Part shown: in pieces, positions 1 to 13,075 of the stretch
Layout: every line of letters starts with the position of its first letter
Numbering within the stretch: the first letter of the stretch is position 1
Assembly (NCBI RefSeq): GCF_000004075.3
Contig: NC_026656.2
Coordinates: 12,710,001-12,774,000 of the forward strand
From: Cucumis sativus
Lineage: Eukaryota; Streptophyta; Magnoliopsida; Cucurbitales; Cucurbitaceae
Length of the DNA: 64,000 bases
Reading direction: 5' to 3'
Translations under genes and position numbers: made by a program
The notes under the pieces: generated by a model
What the model was told of the DNA's origin: nothing
The model's database searches: none
The model's input: the letters and a program-made list of their open reading frames with translations, nothing else

Positions 1-1849
1 TTAATTCGAAAATTGTCTCCATCTAATATTTGACTTTTACTTTTTTATTTTTAAAAAGAATTCAAGAAAGGGCATAGATTCAAACCTTTCTAATTTGACT
101 TTGAGGTGGATAGTTTGATAATCAAACTTCGAGATAGAAATATATTACGTTTGAATTAGTTCGACATTTTGGAAGTTTAAGTTCTATTCATGCTTTTAAA
201 AATTAAACATATTTTATCATCTAATCTAAGAATGATTTGCATTTTTCATTATATGAATACTTAACCAAATTTAAAAATAAAAATAATTTTTTGAAAGTTT
301 CCTTTTTAAGTTTTAGTAATCTATAGACTTAATTTTAAAATAACAAAATAGTTATCAAGCAAAACTTAGTCTTTGAAGTTTCAAAACTATGCTTTCTTTA
401 ATTTAAAAAAGTGTTAAGAAGAACAAGTTTTTAATTTTGTGTTTAATAAGTTTCAATTTTGTTCTAACGTTTAGTCCACTCAATAACGAAAAAAACATAA
501 AAAAAAAGATCGAAAAATTAGATAGTGATAAACCAACAAACTTATAGATAAAATTATAACAAGGTAAGAATCTCTCTTCCAAATTGACAGTGTAGGTTAA
601 ATTATGAAATTCAAAACATGATTGGAATCTTTTATCATCTTTTTAATTTGAATTTTCTTAAAAGTTAGAATTGGAATATAATGAGAAATATTGGTTTATA
701 ATAATTATAAATAATGGTGCCAACCAATGAATTGAGAGCTTAGCAATATTGTGGCGTATAAAATAATCTACCATTTTTATTGCTATCAATCATTACTTCC
801 ATACAAGGAAAATAATCATAAAGTATACATTTCATTATACTATAAAGTCCAATTCCATATTAAGGTTTCATCTTAATATATACTTACTATCTTTTTATCT
901 CTCAAAGTGCGTGAGCATGCCTTAGCTTCACATTTTTCAATAATATCCTTTTTCTTAAATTTTCATCATTTCTTCCTTTTCTTACAAGCAGACATTTTCA
1001 ACTTTTTATAGAATAAAGTTCGACAAAATAATAAATAAATCAAAATTAATATCTAACAACAACTTTGCTTAATCGACGTTAGAGGTTAATTGTTTAAACT
1101 CATTCACCTTCGATTTGTACTATTGATACCTTAATTAGTAAGAGTATTCAACGATTGTGATTGGATATGTTTGGTTATGAGTTTGAGAATGTTTTTTAAT
1201 TTTGTTGATACAAAAATGTGTGTGAAATGAAATCGCAAATCTCTTAATCGTTAATATATAGTTGATATCGATTTAGGTAAGCTTGTTGTTTATCAATTAT
1301 TGTTATGTATTATTTTTTTCTAGACTTGTGTGAATGAATATTCATCGGCCCTGATATTAGGTCATGTTTACCGATTCGTAATGAAATTTTGTATGATCGT
1401 AACGAAATTTCATTAATAGATTAATTGTAATAAACTCCAATATACAGTACTAGTTTTTTTTTTTTTTTTTTTTGTATTTACCCAAATTAGAACGGTAACA
1501 ATGCAATGTAATTTTCAAACGCAATCAAATTAATCAACAATTTGTCAATTGAATTATAACAGTGTTGTTGATTAGAGTAATTTAACTTCATTTGTGATTT
1601 TCTTTTTTTACTTTATTCGATGTGTATTTTGAATTTAATATGGTTTAAAATAATTTTGTTTTATTTTTTTACGTTGATTTTGTTTTGGTTTTACTTTGTT
1701 TAAGTTTTGTATACCATAATTGTTATATACTTATATTATGTATTAGTTGGTTGATATACTTATTACATAGTTTTCATTTTTTTTTTTTCAAATTTTATGA
1801 AGTTCATTATAGTATTATTATGTATATGAATAATATAACGCAATATATC
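1..1849. other. AT-rich intergenic DNA
   Basis: Very AT-rich sequence with poly-T and poly-A runs, for example a T run near 1453-1472. No reading frame here resembles a known protein. The longest frame, starting at 1685, is composed almost entirely of residues from AT-rich codons and runs into the tandem repeat downstream, so it is not called as a gene. Confidence 0.7.
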
Positions 1850-2395
1850 ATTATCAAGTATATCAACAACATATTGTTAAAGCATATCAGCAAAGTGAAT
1901 TGTTATCAAGTACATGAATCAAGTTTACAAATGTATATCAAGTGTATAAGTAGGATTTCAAGCATATCAAATGTATTTAATCAATCAAATTATAAGTGAA
2001 CAATACTAATTAAGTGTATTTGCATAGTGCATCGAGTGTATCAAATATATCATGTACATCAAACGTATTAAATTTGTTTAGTGTACCAATGAAGCATAAC
2101 AAGTTTACTAGTGGTGTATCAAGTGTATCAAACTTATAAGTGGAGCTTTTAAGTGTATCAAACTAATCAAGAGTATCAAGGTCTAAGGGGTATCAAGTGT
2201 ATCGAGAAAAATCAAGTGTAACGAGGAGTATCATGCGTATCAAGATGTTTCAAGTGTATATCAAAAGGTATCGAGTGTATCAAAGAGTATTAGATGCATC
2301 AAGTGTATCAGCAAGAAATATCAAATGTATCAAGGGGTATTAGGTGTATCAGACACGTATAAAGTGTATCAAATGTATATCAGTAACGAAGGACA
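1850..2395. repeat. Degenerate GTATCAA-rich minisatellite
   Basis: About 540 bases are dominated by short, imperfectly spaced copies of a unit close to AAGTGTATCAA. Variants include GTATATCAA, GTATCGAG and GGTATTAG. The unit is about 9-12 bases and spacing drifts, so this is an old and mutated tandem array, not a clean microsatellite. The array is densest from about 2030 to 2390 and thins out towards 1850. No coding role is visible. Confidence 0.75.
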
Positions 2396-4516
2396 TTTGT
2401 GACATTTTAGTTTTTGTCACTTTTGCAAATAATAAAGTATATGTACTATGAACTTAATTATTATAACTTGTTTTGTTATTTTTGTGAGTGCTATATATAT
2501 ATATATTAGTAAACTTTATAGTTTAGGTTAAAAATACCTCTAAACTTTTAAAAATTTAAAAAATGTTTTTCAAACTTTTAAAAAGAGTTTAGATGAAAAC
2601 CGTTAAATTTTTGTTTGCTTAAAAAAAACAATGTAAAATTTTCATAAGTATTCTTGAGTTTTTTTTTTTAAAAAAAACTATCATCCAACCAAAATTTTAA
2701 GTTAAAAGAGATTTCTTTTATAATTATTTTAGTATGTTTTAAGAGAATATTTTAAAATTTTGAGATTTGGTTGAATTTTATGTTAAAGTATAAATGAATA
2801 AATCAAACTCATAATTTTACTAAAATTTTAATTTTGATAAATATTTATGAAAAAATTATCAAGTTCAAAATTTAAATTTAAGTTAGTAAATAAATATTTT
2901 TTCACTTTCAAATAAATAAATATAAACATGTGTATTATATTTATATAAGTACCATTTTTATATTTATCTATTATGATTTATGAATTTGATTCACCCCTTC
3001 AACCAATATAAATATCAACATATCAATATAAATTTAAACAATGATGAAATTAAATTTAAGTTTCCATTTTAAATGATAAAAATTTAGTCTAAAAATTAGA
3101 TTACTTAATTGAAGTATTCTTTTAACTTTTTTAAGTTAAGACATTTACAAAACTTTTAAATGGTCTAGTGACATTTTTAAAACAAAACTTCAAGGGTTTT
3201 ATTTTATCCAAACTCACGATAGTATTTAATACTCCTCTCAAACGTCATTTTTTTTACCCAAACCTATATACATCTTTTTTTTTTATAATTTAGGCATGTC
3301 TATCAGCTGAGAATTTGTTATATATATATATTTCGGATATTTTTTTTTGGTTGCCAACAAATGTGCTAATATTTAAATTGAAGAATATGTGTTCTAATAT
3401 TGAAATTTAAACATTTAAACTATAGTAGAGTTTTCTTAAGGATACTCAAAATTTCTTTTAAATGGGAATTTATTGGAGAATTTGCACCTAAATCACCACA
3501 AAATTAAATGAAAGATTTTGTGGGAACGAATATGAAATAGAAAGGAAGGGATGATGACAAAGATGTCATTTCGACCTACCCTGCCATGAACAAAAGTTGT
3601 ATATGAGTTAGAGTTAATTCTTTATAGAAGATATGAATTTAAATGTAATGTTCTATTTAAATATGTAATTGAGAAACAATTAAACTACACATTAAGAAAC
3701 AATTCATTTCTTCTTCTGTGCCATCTACAAGACAAAAATAATAATATCAAGAAACCAAACACGACCTCAGACAACACGACTTAAAAAGGGAAGAACCTCA
3801 GACGAACCCTAAACCATCAAACCTAACCACACAACAAATCACTAGGGGTGGAAGTTAGTATTGTGGACAGAGAGGTTATGCTCATGATAAAGATGAAAAA
3901 TGATAGCATGACAGTTAAGCCACACGAGTCAATAAAGTAATAAACCTAGGAGTATTTCAAGTGTCGAATTCCTCAAAGACTATATCCAATTTAGATTCTC
4001 AGAGGCAATGCAAACAATGTAATCAATAGTAACTAAATGTGAGATTAGGTTGACTGTTGATTAAAACAGTAAACAAGAAGTGGTAACGAGTGTCCTAAGA
4101 GACAACATTGATAACTCCCTCGTCACAAAGTTCCTTTGGATATTTGTTCACTTATTGTTGCTAATCAACAGTCAGCAACTTTCATTCTTTATATCAACAC
4201 TAATTCTAGAGTCAAAGTTTTCCATTTGGTTTTCAAAATAGAAATATTTCTGAGGCAAATCAAGAGGTTCTATCATTCCAACACCAAATCCAAAACAAAG
4301 TAGCAATTAAGTTAAAAATCTTTCTCCAAGAAGATGAGCATATATAGAAACGAGATTAAGAATTAGTATTTCAAAATCCGTTGTAGGTTACCTAAAATGG
4401 AGAAGAAAGAAAAATTTAAGGACTACCAACTTGACCATACAAAGTAAAAAGGGCATAATCAACCTAAAGATAGATCTGAACTCAATTCCTGTAAGATTCC
4501 ATTCACCAAGAAGAAG
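2396..4516. other. Intergenic DNA upstream of the GH3 pseudogene
   Basis: AT-rich to about 3500, then somewhat more balanced in composition. A 13-base inverted repeat lies at 4051-4063 and 4162-4174 (TGACTGTTGATTA and its complement). No gene is recognised. The stretch just before 4517 could be the remains of the promoter and leader of the pseudogene that follows, but no decisive promoter motif is seen. Confidence 0.5.
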
Positions 4517-6779
4517 ATGAAGGTGATGGTGGTTTTACTCTGTTGCTGGGCAGCTTTGGTGGCTGTTGAGGAAGACTGTCAAGTATAAGGACCCTATACA
4601 GCCACTTAACATCCGGATCAAGGACCTGATGGAATGAATGACTCTAGCAGATAAGGTTGGGCAGATGGCACAGTTGGATTCTTCGGCCACCACACCGGAA
4701 ATCATAAGAGATTACTCCATTGGCAGTGTGCAACGGAGGCAGTACCCCATCTCTACAGGCTACTGCACAGGAGTGGATTGACATGGTGAATTCCTTCCAG
4801 CAGGCCACATTATCAAGTAGGCTTGGAATTCCAATAATGTATGGTATTGATGCCGTCCATGGTCACAATGGCGTCTACAATGCTACCATCTTCCTCAACA
4901 ATGTCGGTCTTGGTGCAACCAGGCGAAAATATATGAGAGGAGGATCTAAACTTTGTTTTCACAAACTCCCAATGCCATTTGGAGATATTGGTGGTTAAAT
5001 AGTTTTCTCATGTGACAGGGAACCTGAACTTTTAAGAAGGATTGGTGCTGCTACTGCTAAAGAAGTTAGATGAACTGGGATAGATTATGTCTTTGCTCCA
5101 TGCATAGCAGTATGTTTTCTTAAATTCATTTCCCTTTATTTATATAAACTTGTCTAGTTCAAATAGAACGATGAGCATTTTCATTTCAGGTCTGTAGAGA
5201 TACGAGATGGGGAAGGTGTTATGAAAGCTACAGTGAAGATCCTGACATTGTCAAAGAAATGACAGATATCATAGCTGGGTTGCAAGGACAAACCCCATCT
5301 AGTTCTTCAAAAGTTATTCCTTATGTTGTTGGAAGGCAAGTTTTCAACCACTAAAGATTTGGACAGATTTTCCATTCTACAAAACCTACTCAAAAAACCT
5401 CTTGGCCTTGCAACAGAGAAAAGGTTGCAGCTTGTGCAAAGCATTTCTATTTTGTAGGCGATGGCAGGACAACATGCGGTATCAATTAGAACACAGTTAT
5501 CAGCAAGCATGGATTGTTACGCATTCACACGCCAGGATACTATCACTCTACAATCAAGGGTGTCTCTACAATAATGGTTTCCTACTGAAGTTGGAACTGT
5601 GAGAATATGCATTCAAACCATGAACTCGTCACTGATTTGCTTAAGAACAGACTAAACTTCAGGGTATGTATTTGCACTAGATCCTCATGAATAATAAGCC
5701 TATACAATGACAATCCCCTAAATTTGAACACACGTAACTATTGCAGGGTTTTGTAATCTCCGATCAAGAAGGTATTGATAAGATCACAGACCCAGCTCAT
5801 TCAAATTACACATTCTCAATTCTCTCTGGAGTTTAAGCTGGAATAGACATGGTAAGATAATCAACATAAGCAATCCAATCAACATAGCATCTATACATCT
5901 TATAAAACTAGTTTTATTGTCGTGATTAAGATTATGGTTCCTGCAAATTACACTGAGTTCATCGATGGCCTACCTACCTTATCGTTAAGAACGTTATTCT
6001 GATGTCCTGAATCAACGACGACGCCGTGAGAAGGATTTTGAGAGTCAAGTTTATGATGGGCCTGTTTGAGAATCCATTGGCGGGTGACAGATTTGTAAAT
6101 GAGCTTGGAAGCCAGGTTAGTTGGTCTGAAAAGACAAGGAAATGTACTTTAAAATTGAAATATTATACCAATTCAAATGAACACTGAACAGGGACACAGA
6201 TTTGGCAAGAGAAGCAGTGAGGAAATCACTTGTTCTATTGAAGAATTGCGAAAATGCTGATGAAACAGTTCTTCCTCTGTCAAAGAAAGCACCATAGATC
6301 TTAGTAGCCGGAACTCACGCCAACAATCTGCGGCGGCCGGACAATCACCTGGCAAGGACTCAGCGGACAAAAATCTAACAACCGGAACCACCATTCTCGA
6401 GGCAGTGAAGAAAACCGTTGATCCAAACACGGAGGTCATCTACAACATAAATCCAACAACCGATTACTTCAAGGCGAACAACTTCTCGCACGTCATTGTG
6501 GCTGTAGGAGAAACGCCGCACGCCGAGCCCAAAGGCGACAACCTAAACCTAACTATCCCCGAAGGAGGCTCGGACACGATCCAGAAGGTGTGCATCGTTG
6601 TCATCGTCTCCGGCCGGCCTCTGACGAGGCAGCAATACACGTCACAATTGGACGCGCTGGAGGCGGCGTGGCTGCCGGGAACGGAAGGGGAAGGCGTGAC
6701 GGACGTGCTGTTGGGAGAATATGGGTTCACCGAAAAGCTGGAGAGGACGAGGTTCAAGACTCAAGAAAAAGATGGTTAG
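4517..6779 (+). pseudogene. Pseudogene of a GH3 beta-glucosidase / exo-beta-glucan hydrolase
   Basis: This is a decayed copy of a secreted plant family GH3 glucan hydrolase, an apoplastic enzyme that trims beta-glucans from non-reducing ends. Pieces follow the family order: a signal-peptide-like start at 4517 (MKVMVVLLCCWAALVA), KDLM..MTLADKVGQMAQLD near 4620-4680, [15 protein letters not shown] near 4845-4890, RWGRCYESYSEDP near 5205-5250, a CAKHF-VGDG segment near 5430, the nucleophile region GFVISDQEGID near 5750, and a long 3' piece 6405-6779 with SGRPL and AAWLPGTEGEGV. The gene is clearly dead. TAA at 4586-4588 stops the first frame after 23 codons, the frame shifts near 4700-4740, and further stops and shifts follow to 6400. 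The usual tryptophan after the catalytic Asp is Gln. The C-terminal block expected after RFKT is absent, the frame ending in EKDG. Original intron positions, near 5110-5190 and 5660-5750 for example, are still recognisable, so it arose as a genomic copy and not by retroposition. Confidence 0.9.
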
Positions 6780-9700
6780 GAATTTTGTTTATAAATAATT
6801 AGGGTTTCTTTGGAAATTAAATAAATAACTATTTTTTTTTTTTTTTATGGAAAGATGATATAATGTATTGCAAAATTGTATGAAATAAAATTAAGTATAA
6901 GAGGTAGAGTTCACCTACCAAACCAAACAACTATAACCACAACTCGTTTTGTTTCATTTCTGATCGAGAAGAAACCATTAAAATCAAAATCAATTTTCTA
7001 TGATAGTATCTATTTCATTTGTTAAGATCATTGTCATGTTTAATGATCATTGTAAAGCCTTTGAGATTGTCGTTTCTCCAATTTAGATTGAAAAAATTGT
7101 GCGAATAAAGGTTCAAGTTTTGGTTGATTTGCTTCATTTTGGTTAACAACAAAAGTAACTCATCGTTTATGGCTTAACTGTTTATACAAATTTGGATATT
7201 TGACAATTTGCATTGAAGACTACCTTTCAAGGGCGGATTTTGCCATTTTCCATTTTTTACTTTGTCCTTCAGTTTTATCTTTGTTGCATTGAAAAAGTAA
7301 TATTTTTGTAGACTTGTAATAGAATGAATCTAACCAACGTTTGAAATAGATAGATAATAAAATTTTATGTTAATTTCGATAAACGTCGAACATTTTACAC
7401 TTTTTAAACAAGTTAACATTTTTATTGTTTTTTTATATTCAATTTAGCAACATTTTTTTTTTCACGTTTCATTGATTTTTTTTTCTGTAATTAAAATGTC
7501 GCTCTATCTTGCCTCGTGAAAATTTAGAAAATGCCAATGAAAATATCTACATATAAACAAATACATATCACCACAAATTTAACCAAATGATTTTTTCTTT
7601 CATTTTTTTATCAACCATCCATGCAAAACGTCTTTTTAAATTTGTTCCCTCCGAATTAAAACAATCTAAGTTAAAAAACACTATATAGCTAAGAACATCT
7701 TGCATTATAAGGTCGATATAAAAGTTTCACAACAAAAAGAAAAAATACTTCTTTTCTGACCCATTTCTAAAAACTTTCTCTTAGATACGTAAAGGAGAGG
7801 ATATGAACAAAAGTCATTACTTTACGTTCAACTAGCACTATAAAAACCTATTTACCAATAGAAGTGGTAGAATGATTCTGAACACTTTAGCTTGGACTAC
7901 TAGCACGTTTTTTTTTTCTTATCTTTTATTCACTCGTGATTTTGTTACAACAAGGAAGTTTGCCCCTTTGTTTGTGGGTCACGCCTTATCACAAGCACTA
8001 AAAGTAGAAATATGAAAAAACATAAAGATAAGATAAGATTGAAATGTTATGTATCAAAAGCATCGACGAAAGGTGAATATTTATACCAAAAGTTTTACAA
8101 CACAAAACTATGGTTAAAATTTTCCTCTCTCCTATACATAAATTACACGTTTTAACATTATATTCTTTAAACTATTAGGAAAAACTCAAAATTTAATATT
8201 TTAAAAAATTACTCACTTCTAAAAAATATTAAATATTAAAATGCAATAAGAAATGGTTAGTTTAGTTTAGTTGAAATTATTTGTAGTACAACTTTTGTTT
8301 TCAATTAACTTCATCTATTAATTAGTATTTAAATCTATTAGGTTGATTTCCATTAGTTAATATTTTGTGTGGTTTCTTGCTTGGATTTTAAAAATAAATT
8401 ATTACATAGATTAATTTTTTTTTCTTACATTAATTATATGTCAAATTGCCATAGTATTAATTGAAGATGGAGTGGGAAAAGGTTAATAAAGTCAACTTGA
8501 CATATCCACCCTCTTTATCATAATTTCTTTAATAAAATTCTAATATTTACTGATAGAAACCATTTGATTGAAGAAAAGAAACTAAATTAAATATTCTTAA
8601 AAACTAGTTTAAAAATTATTTTAGTCAATTAATTACCTTAAAAAACAAATAAAAAATACTTCGATTTATAAGTGTAAGAATAACTCAACAATCGAACTAC
8701 TCAACTCATATTATAAAAGTTAGGTTGAGCTGAGTTTAAAATTTTGATTTTTTTCAAATTGGATTGGGTATCGGATTGTATATATATTTATATTATATAA
8801 TTTTAAATATTAATTTAAAAAATGTTGGTTTATACTTAAGATGATAATCGAAAAACCCAACCGATTAGAAACGGGATGAAAAGGGGATCTAATGAATTAC
8901 CAAACACATTGAGTGGGTAAAATTGGTTGAAGAGTTGGTATTTTGAATTCCTTTGATAAAACAATACATAGATTGACATCTTCCTTTTGACCCCTTTAAT
9001 GAGCAATAAATTATTGCACTATTTATTCATAATTTAAATCCCTACATTCCAATTAACTTTATTTTAAAAAAAAACCCACTAGCTCTTGGATTTTGCCTAC
9101 CTTTCATCAATGGAAATAGATGATAAGGGCAGATTTGTGGAAAAACAATGACACCATTTTTGAAAGACAAACAACATGTGATATGTGGAGTGGAGTGTAC
9201 TTTATGTAAAAATAAAGCCTTTTGGAGAGATGCTTTTCATATTTTCCTATTTCAAATAAACTAATGTTTACTATTCAATTAGCATTAAATTAATTATAAA
9301 TCTCAACTTGTTTGAAGCTGTAGACATGAAGGATTTTGTTTTTTCATGTGCAACAATGAAGGTTATGAGGCCAGCTGAATTCAATTTGTTCTTTAGAGAA
9401 AACTCAATGTCCGACAAATGTTTCTATGTTATTAATAGAAGATATAGATCGATAGAGTTAATTGGAAGTCAACTCGAGTGTTGAGTTCATTCCTTGTATA
9501 ATTCGGTGGATGAAGTGAGGATTTGTTGATTGAGATACTTTGAGATCTTTTTAGAGCGTTGTTGGTCCATAAATTCTCTACAAACATAATATCTAAATAC
9601 ATAATTTACAAAAGGAATTGGTCAACTGGGAGATTTTGTTAGTGTCAACATCACACTCTAAAATTGAATATTCTAATAAAAACAACTAAGTATGCTGCTA

Positions 9701-10274
9701 GAGGAATTTGAAATTTCTAAAAATTGGAAGGGTGGAATTATTAAATATAAAAGTTAGGGTTGATTAAGATATTTGTAAATAGGTGGTAATAATTCAATAG
9801 ACCAAAAGAAAAAGGAAGTTGTGCTGTAAAGAGATATGGAAGGTGAGAAGCATGATACTATGTCAAAAGCAACAAATTAAAATAATAGTTATAATAATTA
9901 TAAAAAAATTACTTTTCATAATTATATTTTGAATCTAGATTTTAAATATTTTAAATGAATATCAGTACATACATTTCATAATGTGTTGATTTGATTCACT
10001 AATTTTTTATCGTTATATTTTAATTTTGTATATTTTTAATTATTCATTGTATGTCTCTGATATTGAAATGAGTGATCTCTCAATTTTTACTTTTGTAAAT
10101 TAGTTTTAAAAAAAAGTAAATGTGAACATTTCTTCAAAACATATATATAAAAAAACTAAGATAACAAAAACAAAAAAGTGCGAAAAATAACATTATTAAA
10201 TTCAATAATCAAATAAAAGTTAAACTTAAAATTCGAAATTAAAATGTAAGAAGTAAATAAAAACTAAATTACAA

Positions 10275-10309
<35 letters not shown>

Positions 10310-12048
10310 GAAAAGAAATGTAAAGAAGACGATAAGTTAGAGAGGATAGTGGACAATGAAAAGGCCTTTGCTTTCGTCAAAGATGGCCGAACATTGGTTT
10401 TCCCAAATTAAATTAATTAAATCAAATCCATTGCGCGTCACTCTTTTTTTCTATTAAATACATTTTACAAATCATCATTTTTTCTTTAATAACATCAGTA
10501 AATAATGGTTATTAGTAATTTCACAAAAAATAAAAAATACAAAATTATGCCTTTTCTTTTAACCCTTTCAATTTTTTGTTATCTTTTAATGTTTTTTTTT
10601 TTAAAAAAATAAGTTCATTGTTTTAACCAACAAAGAATTCAGTCAGTACCCAAACAAATTGTTTTTAAAAATTAATTTTTTAAAAAGAAGAAGAAAACAA
10701 ACAGATTAGTGAACGAACTCTTGATTTGTAGTGAGAAGTGAAGAGTTTGGTGAATAGCTTGTTTTGAATAAGATTGAAGAATGACATGAAGATGATGGGT
10801 CATACAAAAATGTGTAACTTTACTTCATTTTCATTTTTAGATTCATGTTTCTTTCCTATCCGACTCCAAATTCAAGTATAATTCAATAAATAAAAGCATA
10901 AATTTATTTAATTTCATCTCGTATTAGATTTTAAAATATAAAACAAAATGTTTAATCCTACAAAAGTATATCAAATACACTATTTATTATTGATAAAATT
11001 TAAAATTTTACTATATTTTATAAATATTTTAATTTATTGTTATAAATAGAAAAATGATTTAAAATATTCCTAAATTATAACAAAATTTCATAACTATACT
11101 AAGGTAAAGTATTTTATATTTTATTATATTTTAAAATAATTGAGATATTTTAAAGTTGAACTGATAAGTATAAAAACAAAAGTAATATTATAAGGAAATA
11201 AAAATACAAAACCTAAAAAGGAAAACTGACTTCGAACCCTATGACATATTCATTAATATGATGTGAAGTATAACTAAATTTGTTAATACAATGTATATTT
11301 TTTTCATATAGTATTTTTCGTTTTTTCATTGAAGCAACATTATTATTATTATTATTATTTGCTAGAGCAAATGAGCTTTTTTATAATTGATATAATTCTG
11401 TAATTCGATAAAGTGTGCCTTTATATATCGAAAAAATTTAATACATTATGGATCTATTAGATATCAAAATGAAAACTTTCAAACTTATTAGTAAAAAAAA
11501 TGAAAAAATAAAATTAAAGACTAAATAATACTTTATGAAATTTGAAAGTGTGTTGCAATAAGTGAATTTTATAATTTAATCAGTTAAGTGTGTTGTGGTA
11601 AGGCAGTAGAAATAAACTTTATATTAAAAAAATGATGACATTTTGTTTGTTAAATATGCATGCACATTCGAATTTTGTCATTCGATATTTTAGGTTTGTT
11701 TTTTACGTTTTTGAATTTTTTCTTATTCTTATTTTTCTACAATTTTTCTTTTATATATTTTTTGAAATCATGATTTTTGTTTTCAATCAATCATCAATTG
11801 TGTTTTTTTCAAGTGTTATTTTGTTCAAGATTGTGTAGCAGTGTTATTAAATAGTGTATCGAATATTTGATAGACAATCTTAAACAAAAAAAAAAAAATC
11901 ATTGAGATAGTAAGACAAGATAAGATTAAAATCGTGTACTAAATATTTGATATATGATCGTTTAAATTTGGGTATATGATCTTGTACGATCTTAAACCAA
12001 AATTATTTAAATTTGGTACGCGATTATATATCATTTCTACATGATGAC
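6780..12048. other. Intergenic DNA, no gene recognised
   Basis: Over 5 kb of AT-rich sequence with an AT dinucleotide array at 10279-10307 and an ATT trinucleotide run near 11339-11359. All frames are short and rich in Phe, Lys, Ile and Asn, as expected by chance. No RNA gene or transposon terminus was recognised. Confidence 0.6.
10279..10307. repeat. (AT)n microsatellite
   Basis: An uninterrupted alternating AT run of about 29 bases in intergenic sequence. Confidence 0.95.
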
Positions 12049-12129
12049 GTATTAGAATAAGAATTATCTACACGATCATGCACTAGAATAAGAATTATCC
12101 ACACAATTATGTATTAGAATAAGAATTAC
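12049..12129. repeat. 31-bp tandem repeat, about 2.6 copies
   Basis: Unit one is 12049-12079, unit two 12080-12110 and a partial third runs from 12111 to about 12129. Each begins GTATTAGAATAAGAATTA or GCACTAGAATAAGAATTA. Units one and two differ at only a few positions, so the duplication is fairly recent. The locus sits in otherwise featureless AT-rich sequence. Confidence 0.85.
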
Positions 12130-12399
12130 ACGTGTGTGACCAAATTAATGGCTAGTTGATGATGACATTTTTTGCATTTCTGTTATCGGGTGGGCTTTTT
12201 TCATTTGAAATGGTTCACATACAAATTTTATTTTCATCTTTTCAAATTTTATTTTCGTTTAAATTTTTCATTACTAAGTGTGTCTTTCTTTTATTTTTTT
12301 TCTAAATGGTTGAAAATATTTTTGGACTTGTTTGTATTTTTGAAAAAACTGATTTTAAAAGAAGAAAAAAAAGTATTTTGAAAGGAAAGGGGGGAGATA

Positions 12400-13075
12400 A
12401 AAGGTCAATAATGGAAGGCGCTGAGGGTGGCTGCCAACGCGAGTTTCCATAATATTCTGCCACCTAATCAATCACAAATGAACACAACATCACAAAACCA
12501 TTCTCCTTGTGCATTGCACGCACCCACACACCAACTCTCCGATTCAAAAAGCTACCCATCGCACGGTGCACAACAAACACTCGCCCCTTTCTTTAGAGTG
12601 GGGGGAACAAATCAGTCCCACAAACTCCGCCACAAACCCATGCGTTTAAAACTATAAATTTAAACCCCCAAAAAGAAAAAAAGAAAAGGCAATCTAGAAT
12701 GAATCGTAATTAACGCGGGGGCAAAAATCCCGAAAAGGAACAAAAAGCCGAAATTTCAATTGCTGTAAATATTAGAAATTTCAACGCTCAATTTTGGAAA
12801 TTTTAATTTAACGATTGTGACCTTATGGACACACCCACACACACACACACACCAATTTATCAATTATCCCCACAAGGCCTTTTCTTTCCTCGTTGCTTCC
12901 TCTTTCTATCTCTTTTACTTTTACTTTTTTACTTTTCACTCCTTTCCTCTCAATTTATATCTGCCTTCTAATCTCCACCCTTCATTTCCATATCCATCTT
13001 ATCTGTGGCTCCCACCCTTCTTTTGGATTCTCAATTTTAACTATCCATGCATTTGTATTTTGTACTGAATGTTAA
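12400..13075. other. GC-richer intergenic patch without a gene
   Basis: This stretch is noticeably less AT-rich than its surroundings and contains an AC dinucleotide run near 12829-12853 followed by a CT-rich tract. It looks like the leader or promoter of a plant gene, but no recognisable coding region follows. Short frames at 12427-12657 and 12817-13068 show no family resemblance. Confidence 0.35.

Noticed and set aside
3840-3900. Zinc-knuckle-like string (YCGQRGYAHD) in translation
   Set aside because: Too short, with no neighbouring capsid- or polymerase-like matter and no terminal repeats, so it was not called as a retroelement fragment.
4051-4174. 13-base inverted repeat as a possible MITE
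   Set aside because: No target duplication and no known terminal motif. The length could arise by chance in AT-rich DNA.
12427-12657. 76-codon + strand frame beginning MAANASFHN
   Set aside because: No family resemblance, no splice context and no clear promoter. It is the by-product of a GC-richer patch.
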